From NCBI GenBank assembly GCA_947254595.1, contig CAMYED010000007.1, forward strand, positions 1 through 32,492: DNA of 32,492 nt. Reading direction: 5' to 3'. The stretch is from an uncultured Gardnerella sp. (GTDB lineage Bacteria > Actinomycetota > Actinomycetes > Actinomycetales > Bifidobacteriaceae). The first letter of the stretch is position 1, and every line of letters starts with the position of its first letter. Of this stretch, positions 7,969 through 16,868 are shown one piece after another. Both the position numbers and the translations under genes were made by a program. The notes below the pieces were generated by a model. It saw nothing but the letters and a program-made list of their open reading frames with translations. It did no database searches and was not told the origin of the DNA.

Positions 7969-10391
7969 TCGTCTGGATCCTTCTTACGGTGGAATTGCCT
8001 CCAAAGACCAAGCAACCCAAGCATGAAAGCAAATATTATAATAATCGTACCGCTTTTGTCGCTAATTTGCAGCGTGCTTGTTATAAGAGTGCTTTGCTGC
8101 TTAGAAAATGGGCGATGCTGGCTATCTTCTAATACGAATGTTGCTTTAGTGCGCGTAGAAGTAGTAATTCTTAAAGGCAAAGTGATTTGCGTTTCGCTAT
8201 TTGCAGGCACGTTTACTAATGTTTTTCTGCGCGTAACGATTTCCATAGCGTGAGTGTCGGCGGATAAATACACTTTTACCGGATACGGGTACGTGTTGTT
8301 AATTGTGACTGGCATGCTTGCGGTTTCGCTAACTGCCGTAATATCTTTTGGCGGGATTATGCGTATTCCAGAAAGTAGCGTATAGGCAAAACGTTTGGAA
8401 GTGTTTTCTGCAGGGCGCGTTTTATTTCCCTGATTTTTATTCGTATTGTTTACTAATTCGTGCAAAGCAATACTGTTGTAAAGCTGAAGTAAGTATTCTC
8501 CCCAAACTTTTGAGCTGATTTTGTTTTTGGATTTAGTTGTTTGTTTTGCAAGAGCTTGAGCGTCGCTTTCCGTGTTGCGCAAATGGTTTGATTTATTTTG
8601 CTCGATTATGCTGTGTGTAAAGCGTAGAACGTCTTTTCTGTGTTGCTGCAAGCTTTTTAGAGTGGACTGCCTTATTTTAGCTTTTGAAGCGCTGATTGCG
8701 CTAGAGTGCGGAATTGCTTGCATAATATTGTTTTTTCGCCAATAAGGAAGCGTATCCTGCTTAATTTTCGCCATCTCTGACAATTCGCTTAGTGAAAGCC
8801 AAGGCGATTTTTCTAATGCGCTCATAACGGAATCTATGTAAGAAATATTCGTGCGATTAGAAAAAGTAATTAGAATATGTCGTTCTACGTAAGGCTGTTC
8901 CATCTGGTAGAACGCACTTTGCGCAACTAGACGATTTATGCGACCTGCCTGCGTATTTTCACTAGTAGCGTTAGAACTTGTTGGCTTACCGTTAGCTAAT
9001 GTTGTAAGCACTTCTTGAGGCGCTAATACTCGAACGTCTCCTGCTGGAGTAGGTATGTCGTATACTCCGTTGCTAACGGCAAATTTAGAGGAATCTGAAT
9101 CAAATTCGTCGGTTGCAATAACCGTATTGTAACCGTTGCGTTTTGCTTGTTCTAGCGCGCTTAGAGTCCATTTTCCGTACGTTTGCCAAGCGTAAGTTTT
9201 AGCAGCGCTTTGTTCAAGAGATTTGATTTGTTTTACGTTGTGCGAACTGGAAGTATTTTGGCTGGAAGTATTCTGATTAGAAGGATGCGAGTTTTGAGAC
9301 GACCAAACTTTTTCGCTAATGCCGGCAGAATTATATGCGCTAGAGTTTCTTTCATCCGCGTACGCACTAATATCAAACCCGGATTGCTGCATGTATGCAC
9401 TTGGCGTAAATAATAAGCGTGCTGCTTGTAAAGTATTTATGTCTGCAACAGTTTGCAATTTTTCGTGCTTGCTAGCTAAATCTGCCTGCTCAAGAATGTG
9501 ATGGGTATCGTCTTTGCTGGCTTGCAATAACGTTCCGCTATGATTATTAGGCTTCGTAATTTCCTCTTTTAGCGCATACTGCGTACGGCACAAAATCGGC
9601 ATTACTGCAGTAAGTTTCATTGCTGGAGAGCTAGAAGTGTGTAAGCCCGTATTCGATCTAGTCAAAAAAGAAAATATGGATTTATATCGTAAGTAATCGT
9701 TGGAAAAATACGTAATTTTTAACGGTTTTGGACCCCAGTTCCAAATATTTTGAAGCTCTTTTTTATCTGCTGGTATATTAAATTGGACTGTCGAAGTGCT
9801 GCCAGCATTTAATTTAGAGATTTTTACGGAACCTAATATTTGAGGCGTTGGTATTAGAGACTCGCCTTGAGCCCAATTTTGTAAATCGGTGCGTGAAACG
9901 AAAGTGTAGTTGGAATTTACGGAAAGTTGGATTGTTCCTTCTGGCAAAGATACAGTTGTTGCTTTAATGCTTGCAGTAAGATGATACCCGCTTTTATCGG
10001 TTACAACTGGAGTGGCTTTAATTATATTAAGCTCAATACCTTTGCTTCGCGGATTTTCATAAGCGCGATTTTGGTTTTTTTGTTTTGTTTTTGCTCGCGC
10101 ATTGGAATTTTCGGATTGCGTATCTGCTTTAGCTTCTTTTAATAAGCCAATATGTTGCAAACCAATATATTGTGCGTTTGGAATGATGCTTATAGAAAAA
10201 ATGATGGTAATAGTCGCAAAAAATACGAAAATTGAGCGCGCTGTTGCGCTGGTTGCGCGCAAAAATGTGCGCAACAAAGCAAAAATGGCGTAATATAAAG
10301 AGCTTCGTTGCGAATTTTTAAGTGAGGATTCGTATTGGTTCTTAAGCGCGATATTCTTCACTTCTGGACCGCCTGTGTGCTTTTTTCGCAT
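7965..10391 (-). CDS. DUF6049 family membrane-anchored exported protein
   Basis: 808 residues: a basic N-terminus, a hydrophobic segment at about 52-70 (signal or anchor), a large extracytoplasmic region, and a C-terminal transmembrane helix (about 782-797) followed by a basic cytoplasmic tail. This is the layout of the actinobacterial family found between a NUDIX gene and murJ (Rv3909 in M. tuberculosis). The function is not established; conserved linkage with murJ suggests a cell-envelope role. The first ATG overlaps the NUDIX gene by 50 bp. A GTG ten codons later (10359-10361) is an alternative start. Downstream it is coupled to murJ. Confidence 0.88.
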   Translation of the reverse strand: MRKKHTGGPEVKNIALKNQYESSLKNSQRSSLYYAIFALLRTFLRATSATARSIFVFFATITIIFSISIIPNAQYIGLQHIGLLKEAKADTQSENSNARAKTKQKNQNRAYENPRSKGIELNIIKATPVVTDKSGYHLTASIKATTVSLPEGTIQLSVNSNYTFVSRTDLQNWAQGESLIPTPQILGSVKISKLNAGSTSTVQFNIPADKKELQNIWNWGPKPLKITYFSNDYLRYKSIFSFLTRSNTGLHTSSSPAMKLTAVMPILCRTQYALKEEITKPNNHSGTLLQASKDDTHHILEQADLASKHEKLQTVADINTLQAARLLFTPSAYMQQSGFDISAYADERNSSAYNSAGISEKVWSSQNSHPSNQNTSSQNTSSSHNVKQIKSLEQSAAKTYAWQTYGKWTLSALEQAKRNGYNTVIATDEFDSDSSKFAVSNGVYDIPTPAGDVRVLAPQEVLTTLANGKPTSSNATSENTQAGRINRLVAQSAFYQMEQPYVERHILITFSNRTNISYIDSVMSALEKSPWLSLSELSEMAKIKQDTLPYWRKNNIMQAIPHSSAISASKAKIRQSTLKSLQQHRKDVLRFTHSIIEQNKSNHLRNTESDAQALAKQTTKSKNKISSKVWGEYLLQLYNSIALHELVNNTNKNQGNKTRPAENTSKRFAYTLLSGIRIIPPKDITAVSETASMPVTINNTYPYPVKVYLSADTHAMEIVTRRKTLVNVPANSETQITLPLRITTSTRTKATFVLEDSQHRPFSKQQSTLITSTLQISDKSGTIIIIFAFMLGLLGLWRQFHRKKDPDE

Positions 10392-11118
10392 AAAGCCATG
10401 CGACTTTGCGTTCGTTTGGATAACTTAATATAGCGTTTAGCTCATTAAAATTCACCCATATTGCGTCTTCTGCTTCGTGGTCGGGGTCTCCTAATACAGA
10501 AAGGTTGCCGCTTACGTAACGAAGCGCAAAATGGTGAACTAACTTGTGCACGCGGTGTGTTGTTCCTGTAAACCAATAGTCGATTGTTGCAATAGAATCA
10601 ACTACTTCACCGACTATGCCGGTTTCTTCGTGAATTTCTCGCACTGCAGTTTCTTGCGGCGTCTCACCTTTTTCTATATGACCTTTTGGTAAGCACCATT
10701 CAAGATGTCCGCTTCTTGAATGACGAGCTATAATTGCGACACGCCCGAGTGAGTCAAAAACTAGTCCTCCGGCGGAGTATTCGCGAATAATTGGCAAGTC
10801 TTGAGCGTCTAAAGAAGCAAAAGTTGTAGGCGTATCTGCCAGTCTTCGCTGCGGCATAAGTGCAGGAGAAGCACCTGAAACTATTGATGTTTTTTGAATA
10901 ATTTCAGTAGTTTCTACCGTCTCTTGTACGGAGTGATCGTCTTCGGAAAAGATTGGAATATCAACGAAAATCTGCTTTTCTTCGCAATCTTGTTTGCAAG
11001 TTTTTTTGAGATGCATTTTAGCTATGTCAAGAGGCGTTATAGCAGTCTTAGGCTGATTTTGGGCATGATTATCCGCAGTCTTGGCGAGCATGCGTCGTAA
11101 ATCTGCGGGAGTAACCAT
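10342..11118 (-). CDS. NUDIX hydrolase
   Basis: 258 residues. The N-terminal ~115 residues are low-complexity and poorly conserved. The NUDIX fold follows, with a complete box starting near residue 146 (G-x5-E-x7-RE-I-x-EE-x-G-I), so metal-dependent hydrolysis of a nucleoside-diphosphate-linked substrate is expected. The position matches Rv3908 (MutT4) beside cca in Mycobacterium; the substrate cannot be told from sequence. The frame continues upstream to 11268, but the ATG at 11116-11118 has an excellent ribosome-binding site (AAGGTGGAG) and leaves room for the divergent cca gene. It is likely first in an operon with the DUF6049 gene and murJ. Confidence 0.9.
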   Translation of the reverse strand: MVTPADLRRMLAKTADNHAQNQPKTAITPLDIAKMHLKKTCKQDCEEKQIFVDIPIFSEDDHSVQETVETTEIIQKTSIVSGASPALMPQRRLADTPTTFASLDAQDLPIIREYSAGGLVFDSLGRVAIIARHSRSGHLEWCLPKGHIEKGETPQETAVREIHEETGIVGEVVDSIATIDYWFTGTTHRVHKLVHHFALRYVSGNLSVLGDPDHEAEDAIWVNFNELNAILSYPNERKVAWLYAKKAHRRSRSEEYRA

Positions 11119-11205
11119 ACACTCCACCTTACTCAATCCGCTGTGCATTGGGGTAACGGTATGCTGGAATATAGATTGATTTTTGCTGAAAGGGTGTCGG
11201 TAAGG

Positions 11206-12633
11206 GTGACTGAGAACTTTGAAGTTTGGCCTGAAGCTATAGAGTTGGGGCGGCTTTTTGCTGAGCATAAGTATGAACTTGCATTAGTTGGTGGTCCTGT
11301 GCGCGATATGCTGCTGCATCGCGTGTCGCACGACTTGGATTTTTGCACTTCAGCTCGTCCGGAAGAGTTTGAGCCGATTTTGCGTCGTTGGGGGCATGAC
11401 GGTTTTTGGGATATGGGCCGAAAATTTGGCACATTGGGTGCTATGCGTAGGCGCGCGGATGGTACGGAAGTAAAAGTTGAGATTACTACTTACCGTTCCG
11501 ACGTGTACGATCCTGAGTCTCGTAAGCCTGAAGTGCAGTATGGGGATACTCTTGAAGGGGATCTTTCGAGGCGAGATTTTACTGTTAATGCGATGGCTTT
11601 GCGCGTGCCGGAATTGGAGTTTGTGGATCCTTTCGGCGGGGCTGCTGACTTATCAAAAGGTGTGTTGCGAACGCCTGTTGATCCTCGTCAATCTTTTGAT
11701 GATGATCCTTTGCGTATGATGCGTGCGGTACGTTTTGTTGCTCAACTTGGGTTTACGATTGAGGCTAATACGGCTGAAGCAATTGTAGATATGGCGGATA
11801 GGTTGAATATTGTTTCAGCTGAGCGTGTTCGTGACGAAATTACTAAACTTTTGCTTTCGGATCGTCCGCGCAAAGGTTTGGAAGCGCTTGTTGAATCGGG
11901 TATTGCGAATCGCGTGTTGCCGGAAATTCCAGCGTTGCAACTTGAAATTGATGAGAATCATCGGCATAAGGATGTTTTTGAGCATACGATGACTGTTCTT
12001 GAGCGTGCTATTGCTTTGGAAACGGACGCGGAAGGCCCTGTTCCGTCTCCGGATTTAACTTTGCGACTAGCAGCTTTGTTGCACGATATTGGTAAGCCTC
12101 GTACGCGCAAATTTGAGGATGGCGGAAAGGTGAGTTTCCATCATCATGATGTAGTTGGTGCAAAAATGACGCGCAAGCGCCTAAAAGCTTTACATTTTGA
12201 CCATCATCTTATTGATGATGTGAGTGAATTAGTGAATTTGCATTTGCGCTTCCACGGTTATGTAGATGAGCCGTGGACTGATTCTGCCGTTCGTCGATAT
12301 GTGAAGGATTCAGGTCATTTATACGAGCGTTTGAACCGTCTTACTAGAGCTGACGCGACTACGCAGAATCGTCGCAAATCGCTTATGTTTGAGCATGCGA
12401 TGGACGAAATGGAAGATCGCGTAAAAGAGCTTAAAAAGCAGGAAGATTTTAACTCTATTCGCCCGGATGTAGACGGTAATGAGATTATGCAGTTGTTGAA
12501 TTTGCAGCCAGGTCCTGTAGTTGGCGAAGCTTATAAGCACATGCTCGATTATCGTCTTGATAATGGTCCGGTAGATCACGATATTGCGGTTGCGGAATTG
12601 CAGCGCTGGTACGCTGAAACGCATGCAAAGTAA
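11206..12633 (+). CDS. cca: CCA tRNA nucleotidyltransferase
   Basis: 475 residues from the GTG start. It adds or repairs the 3' CCA of tRNAs using CTP and ATP. The class II nucleotidyltransferase head has GGPVRD (about 29-34) and the metal-binding DLD (43-45). The RNA/nucleotide-binding helical region follows, and then an HD phosphohydrolase domain (HDIGKP, about 293-298, and an HHHD segment) typical of the actinobacterial version. The frame is open upstream to 11143, with ATGs at 11143 and 11161. GTG 11206 was chosen because MTENFEVWPEAIELGRLF-type starts resemble relatives and a GAAAGG lies 11 bases upstream; the start is uncertain by up to 21 codons. Confidence 0.93.
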   Translation: MTENFEVWPEAIELGRLFAEHKYELALVGGPVRDMLLHRVSHDLDFCTSARPEEFEPILRRWGHDGFWDMGRKFGTLGAMRRRADGTEVKVEITTYRSDVYDPESRKPEVQYGDTLEGDLSRRDFTVNAMALRVPELEFVDPFGGAADLSKGVLRTPVDPRQSFDDDPLRMMRAVRFVAQLGFTIEANTAEAIVDMADRLNIVSAERVRDEITKLLLSDRPRKGLEALVESGIANRVLPEIPALQLEIDENHRHKDVFEHTMTVLERAIALETDAEGPVPSPDLTLRLAALLHDIGKPRTRKFEDGGKVSFHHHDVVGAKMTRKRLKALHFDHHLIDDVSELVNLHLRFHGYVDEPWTDSAVRRYVKDSGHLYERLNRLTRADATTQNRRKSLMFEHAMDEMEDRVKELKKQEDFNSIRPDVDGNEIMQLLNLQPGPVVGEAYKHMLDYRLDNGPVDHDIAVAELQRWYAETHAK

Positions 12634-12697
12634 TTACGCTGCAAAGTAGCTATAGTTTTATTTACGGATCGATACTTGTTGTTCTTCAGTCGTGTGG

Positions 12698-12741
12698 ATA
12701 TTCGTGTGGTAGAGATTTGAGATTTTTCGCACTGAGCGAGG
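12698..12741 (+). repeat. 44-bp dispersed repeat, copy B, left part of a hairpin element
   Basis: 41 of 44 bases match 6126-6169. Here the copy forms one side of an imperfect hairpin: AGAGATTTGAGATTTTTC (12711-12728) can pair with the segment at 12784-12802. The element of about 100 bp has the look of a small non-autonomous palindromic repeat. Confidence 0.7.
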
Positions 12742-12836
12742 TGAACGTCAGAGCCGAAGGCTGCTGATTCGCCGAGCGAAGAAGAAAAATCGAAAAATCT
12801 CTGCGATAAGGCACGGTTATTAACGATTGACACGCA

Positions 12837-12976
12837 GAGTTTGGGGGATTTCTCTACGAGCACTAAAAGAGGACTGAGAAGCTACATTCTTAAAAATAGG
12901 CGAACACATTAAACTCTTTTAGCAGCCAGAGCGCCCGAAGGACGGGACGTGCGAGGAGAGAAATCCCCCAAAACTC
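12837..12976. repeat. 140-bp imperfect inverted-repeat element
   Basis: The outer arms are GAGTTTGGGGGATTTCTCT (12837-12855) and its complement with one inserted base (12957-12976). Inner arms CTAAAAGAG (12863-12871) and CTCTTTTAG also pair. No ORF is present. It could be a MITE-like remnant or the fold of an untranslated transcript. The flanking gap 12634-13060 otherwise shows nothing recognisable. Confidence 0.65.
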
Positions 12977-13060
12977 GCGCCACAGCGAACAAGAACTGTC
13001 AATCAAACTATAGTTTATTTTACGTTTTAATTGTGCCGTCATTCATTCGTGAGGGTATCC

Positions 13061-13280
13061 GTGCGGCATTCGCTTTACGCGCGCGTAACGAAAATATCGC
13101 ATATAGACTTAAATCCGTTAGTTTCTATACACGCGCGTAACGAAAATGCCGAAATATAGCGGAAAATCGGCAGTGACTTTACGTGCAGGTAACGAAAATA
13201 ACGTAATCGCGCGGGAAAGCGTTAGTTACTGTACGTGAGTGTAAAGGGAATGCCGAAATTTAGCCGGCAGAATTACTGCG
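13061..13280 (+). repeat. 52-bp periodic palindrome array, copy 2 (four units)
   Basis: Core TAC positions 13076, 13128, 13180 and 13232 are exactly 52 bp apart. The units carry TTTACGCGCGCGTAACGAAA-like cores and alternate between GGCA-type and GTTAGT-type leaders. The array is the reverse complement of array 1 with long nearly identical blocks. A short direct repeat (AAAGTAGCAACGC, twice, near 13308-13340) follows before the LytR_C gene. Confidence 0.85.
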
Positions 13281-13355
13281 AGCATTGAGATGTTAATCAA
13301 ACTATGCAAAAAAGTAGCAACGCATGGAAAGTAGCAACGCTTAGAAACGATGATT

Positions 13356-13988
13356 CTACTTTACTTCCTTATGCTGAGCTGCTTTAGGAAGTTGCTTCAT
13401 AGCGTCCGCTTTTACGCATCCCTTAATCTCTTGTATTGCAGCACCTGCAGCAGGAACATCAACCTTTGGGCGCAGATTGTTAAAAGTTGAGCCAAGAACA
13501 ACATCTACAAGCTTATCTTGGCGGTCGTCCATGCGCATAATAGAATCAGCAAAGTTAGCGTTTACTGTATACGCTTCATTAATAGCGTTTTTTCCAAAAT
13601 AAATAGTTGTACGCTTTACGTTGCTAGTTTTATTGTTATTGACCTCGGTTAGATTAAAGCCTCGAGCTCTAAGAGCCTCGCCTACCGCTCGTGCAAAACC
13701 GCGGAATTTTGTGCCATTTAATACGCGAATAGATACGGCACGATTATCCAAGTAAGGAGTTTTTGCACCTTCCTTGCCTCTAATAGCGCACGGTGCAGTA
13801 ACGCCATAATTTGGATTATCTCTTGGCGCTGGCACTGAATTTATGCCAAAAACGTGGAATTGTACAAGTAAAGCGAGCGCAAAAATAACAGCTAAACCAA
13901 TGCTCACAGTGGTAAGCACAGACCGTTTTCTTTGATACATGAAAGCTTTACGAGCAATACGTTCGTCGTATTCTTGCGCCATGTTCAC
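13356..13988 (-). CDS. LytR C-terminal-domain membrane protein
   Basis: 210 residues: a short cytoplasmic N-terminus, one transmembrane helix (about 24-46), and an extracytoplasmic LytR_C-like domain (about 85-175) opening with VSIRVLNGTKFRGFARAVGEAL and containing a TTIYFG strand. It lacks the LCP phosphotransferase domain that attaches wall polymers, so it is a stand-alone LytR_C protein. Its role is unknown; a cell-wall context is inferred from the domain and the nearby RpfB-like gene. GGAAGTGAAC precedes the ATG. It lies 213 bp downstream of rsmA, where relatives often carry ispE; no ispE is seen here. Confidence 0.85.
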   Translation of the reverse strand: MNMAQEYDERIARKAFMYQRKRSVLTTVSIGLAVIFALALLVQFHVFGINSVPAPRDNPNYGVTAPCAIRGKEGAKTPYLDNRAVSIRVLNGTKFRGFARAVGEALRARGFNLTEVNNNKTSNVKRTTIYFGKNAINEAYTVNANFADSIMRMDDRQDKLVDVVLGSTFNNLRPKVDVPAAGAAIQEIKGCVKADAMKQLPKAAQHKEVK

Positions 13989-14140
13989 TTCCGATCTGTT
14001 AGTTCATTGTTTTATTTTCGATTGGTTTGCTAAAGCGCAAAGCCTAATATACATCGCATTTTACTGACTATGTATGACTGACACTACTTGCATGTAATAA
14101 ATTAATAAAGAAAATTTTTAGGTGCACTTGAGCTGCGATT

Positions 14141-14180
14141 TTACTGCTACTTACTGCTACTTACTTCTATTTACTAATTA
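14141..14180. repeat. 10-bp tandem repeat between rsmA and the LytR_C gene
   Basis: TTACTGCTAC occurs twice in tandem (14141-14160), followed by two decaying units (TTACTTCTAT, TTACTAATTA), giving a 10-bp period over 40 bp. It lies just past the rsmA stop. Confidence 0.7.
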
Positions 14181-14201
14181 CTAATGCGAAATCTTGTACT
14201 G

Positions 14202-15083
14202 TTATGCTTCTAAATCTTTGCATGCGCGGTAAAGTGCAATAAATTCGTCGCAAGTAAGTGTTTCTCCACGCCTTGTTGGGTCTATCCCCGACTTTTCGTA
14301 TGCGGCTTGCGAAACCTTGTTCTTAAGAGCTGCGTGCAATGTTTTTCTGCGCTGCTGGAATGCAGCATCAATAAGAGCAAATACTTCCTCGCGTTCGGTT
14401 TCATCCCCCTTACTCGCAGAATCGCGAGTGAAAGAAACTAGTGCAGAATCTACGTTTGGAGCAGGCCAAAACACGTTGCGCCCAATAAGTCCAGCGCGCT
14501 GAGATTTTCCGTACCACGCCAACTTTACGCTTGGAGTACCGTAAACTTTGTTCCCCGGTTGAGCGCACAATCTATCTGCTACTTCTTTTTGAACCATAAC
14601 TAAAAAATGCTTCAAATTACTGAATTTTTCTAGCAAAGTAAGCACAATAGGCGTCGCAACATTGTATGGAAGATTTGCAACAAGAGTAAACTGAGGAGAT
14701 TCTGCAAGTTGCGGCACATCTTTAGCCTCTACTGCTAAAGCATCTTTCAAAATTACCTTAAAACGAGATTTCGCGTTCGGCATAAATTCTTCAACTGTGT
14801 GCGGCAAACGTTTAGCAAGCGGGGGGTCAATTTCTACTGCTGTAAGATTCGCTCCTGCTTGAAGTATTGCAAGAGTAAGCGAACCAAGCCCAGGGCCAAC
14901 TTCCATTACCGTGTCTCCAGGCTGAACTTCAGCGGCTGCTACTATTTTTCGCACGGTACCAGGATCTATAACAAAGTTTTGGCCAAACTTTTTTGTAGGC
15001 GTAATGCCTTCTTCCGCGGCAATGCGGCGAATATCGGCTGCTCCCAAAAGCTGACCTTCATTTTCAATGTTAATTTCCGTCAA
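14202..15083 (-). CDS. rsmA: 16S rRNA (A1518/A1519-N6)-dimethyltransferase
   Basis: 293 residues. RsmA/KsgA transfers four methyl groups from S-adenosylmethionine to two adjacent adenines near the 3' end of 16S rRNA during 30S assembly. It shows the family start KFGQNF, the SAM-binding EVGPGLGSLT motif (near residue 62) and the catalytic NLPY (137-140). Length is normal. The start codon is TTG (15081-15083) with a weak GGACGG upstream; no in-frame ATG lies between it and the conserved core. It follows the RpfB-like gene by 122 bp, the same order as rpfB-ksgA in Mycobacterium. Confidence 0.96.
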   Translation of the reverse strand: MTEINIENEGQLLGAADIRRIAAEEGITPTKKFGQNFVIDPGTVRKIVAAAEVQPGDTVMEVGPGLGSLTLAILQAGANLTAVEIDPPLAKRLPHTVEEFMPNAKSRFKVILKDALAVEAKDVPQLAESPQFTLVANLPYNVATPIVLTLLEKFSNLKHFLVMVQKEVADRLCAQPGNKVYGTPSVKLAWYGKSQRAGLIGRNVFWPAPNVDSALVSFTRDSASKGDETEREEVFALIDAAFQQRRKTLHAALKNKVSQAAYEKSGIDPTRRGETLTCDEFIALYRACKDLEA

Positions 15084-15205
15084 TGTGTACCGTCCAATAT
15101 GTAATTAATTTATATTGCGAATCTAATAATTATATTGTGCAATTTAGCGTATTAATACAGTGTCGATACCGTATCAGTATTCGCTAGTATCTCGCCAGTA
15201 TCTCA

Positions 15206-16807
15206 CTAGTACCAGCCGATTTCGCGAGAATGTTTTACTGCTCCGCTAGGGCTCTTATATTTTCCTTTTATGTAGTTAAGACCCCAGGTGATTTGTACAG
15301 CTGCGTCTTCGTGCCAGTTCGCTCCAGCGCTGCTCATTTTATTCCCAGGAAGTGCTTGCGGTATGCCGTAAGCGTGCGAACTTGGATTTTCAGCATTCCA
15401 GCGCCAACCGGATTCCCTGTTCCAAAGCCAAAGAAGATCCTCCCACTCTTTACCTTTCCAGCCCATTTGTGCCGCAGCGCCCTTAGCAAAAAGTTTGGCC
15501 TGCTCAGGGGTGGCATGAACAAGACTATCTGGGTTTGCTTCAGGAGCAGGAGCAGGCGGATTTGAATTTTGCGCAGGATCTGCAGCTTGCTGCTGCGATT
15601 GCGCAGACTGGTTTGCAGTCTGGTTTGCGGAATCACTAGTAGATTTTCCGTTTTCGCTGCCATTTTGTGATTGTCCCTGCGCTTGTCCCTGTGCTTGCCC
15701 TTGCGATTGCTGCTGACTTTGAGCTTGCGTTTTCGATTGAGCCTGAGCCTGCGCTTGGTTCTGCTGAGCATTGTTTTGTGTTTGAGCCTGTGCTTGAGCT
15801 TGAGCCTGATTTTGAGTTTGAGACTTATTCTGCTCAGGTTTTTGTTCGGCCTTAGATTGCTCAGGTTTTTGAGTTGCCTTCGGTAGAGTCTGCTTTTTAT
15901 CCTGCTTTTTATTCTGCGTTTTTTTCGGCACAGAATTGTGATGAACCGGTGCAGGAGCTGCTTTTCCAATTGCAATAACCTGATTAATTGCAGGCTTTAT
16001 TATATTTTTTGAAACGAGAATAGCGCTTTCTGGCTTACCGTCAACATACGTTACGTTATATACGTCTTCGCGTTCGCCATTAACTCCAACTTGTTGCACT
16101 ACGCGCGCATTCGCAGGAAGTTTAGGATCTACAACAGTTTGTGTTGCAAAAGGAAGTAATACTGTACGAGTTTCTTTGCCGTGAGTCACGCGCGAAATAC
16201 GCAAAATCGTATTTCCGCCGCTTTCTTCTACGCTAATTCGATCTTCTTTGCCAAGAACAATTCCCTGAGCGTCCAAAATTGCGCTCGCAGGAAGGTTTCC
16301 GTTTGGTGCAATCCGTGTTTTACCGTCGGCAATAACCGTTATTGGACCTTTTTTATTAAGTGACAATCCGCAAGTCAGCTGGTCGTAAATATTTTGCAAA
16401 TTTACAGTAATTCGTTTAGCGTTTTTTGCGTTTGCTCGGAAGAATCCAATAAGCTGATCAATGCTTGTAGCAATTGTCCAAAATGGTATTGTCACTCCGT
16501 CTACAGTAATAGAAGTTTGATACGCGCTGCGTACAGTAACAGTGGCATGGTTCGTAAGAATATCCCCAGAAGAAGAAATAACTTGGTCGTGAGTTTTAAC
16601 AGGTATTTTCTGTTCTTCCAACAATCGTGCTGACGTTACTGCGTAAGTATTAACAATACGCGTTTTTCCGTTGACAACCAGTGCTACTGATTTTTGAGAT
16701 GTAAAAGCAAATATGCTTATTGCTGCAAGTGATAGAGACAAGATGCAGGCAATAATACGAGTTCGTCGCATTACTATTAAGCGTCGAGGAGTCCATCGAC
16801 GTGCCAT
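15206..16807 (-). CDS. RpfB-like DUF348/G5 cell-wall protein with C-terminal transglycosylase-like domain
   Basis: 533 residues: a basic N-terminus and membrane segment (about 16-35), DUF348-type repeats (roughly 37-200), a G5 domain (about 205-290), a long Gln-rich linker (about 310-420) that is low-complexity and repeat-built, and a C-terminal lysozyme-like domain (about 428-533). The RESGW segment (Glu465) is the likely catalytic acid. The N-terminal half and location before rsmA match RpfB. The C-terminal domain, however, resembles the SLT/aggregation-promoting-factor type rather than the mycobacterial Rpf domain and lacks the latter's CESGGNW-type start. Peptidoglycan cleavage at the cell surface is expected. 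AAGGGAG precedes the ATG, and a perfect TATAAT (minus strand, 16840-16845) lies just upstream. Confidence 0.9.
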   Translation of the reverse strand: MARRWTPRRLIVMRRTRIIACILSLSLAAISIFAFTSQKSVALVVNGKTRIVNTYAVTSARLLEEQKIPVKTHDQVISSSGDILTNHATVTVRSAYQTSITVDGVTIPFWTIATSIDQLIGFFRANAKNAKRITVNLQNIYDQLTCGLSLNKKGPITVIADGKTRIAPNGNLPASAILDAQGIVLGKEDRISVEESGGNTILRISRVTHGKETRTVLLPFATQTVVDPKLPANARVVQQVGVNGEREDVYNVTYVDGKPESAILVSKNIIKPAINQVIAIGKAAPAPVHHNSVPKKTQNKKQDKKQTLPKATQKPEQSKAEQKPEQNKSQTQNQAQAQAQAQTQNNAQQNQAQAQAQSKTQAQSQQQSQGQAQGQAQGQSQNGSENGKSTSDSANQTANQSAQSQQQAADPAQNSNPPAPAPEANPDSLVHATPEQAKLFAKGAAAQMGWKGKEWEDLLWLWNRESGWRWNAENPSSHAYGIPQALPGNKMSSAGANWHEDAAVQITWGLNYIKGKYKSPSGAVKHSREIGWY

Positions 16808-16839
16808 ATAATCACTCCCTTCACTGTAAGACTGGCTTA

Positions 16840-16845
16840 ATTATA
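16840..16845 (-). promoter_or_regulatory. -10 element of the RpfB-like gene
   Basis: A perfect TATAAT on the minus strand would give a leader of about 25 bases ahead of the AAGGGAG ribosome-binding site. The -35 is weak. It lies downstream of the terminator of the candidate RNA, so the gene need not depend on read-through. Confidence 0.5.
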
Positions 16846-16868
16846 CCTGTTGGGCGTCTACAGATAAA

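Noticed and set aside
12319..12863. Minus-strand open frames overlapping the end of cca and the following repeats
   Set aside because: They overlap conserved cca codons and hairpin repeats; no start signal or protein-like composition.
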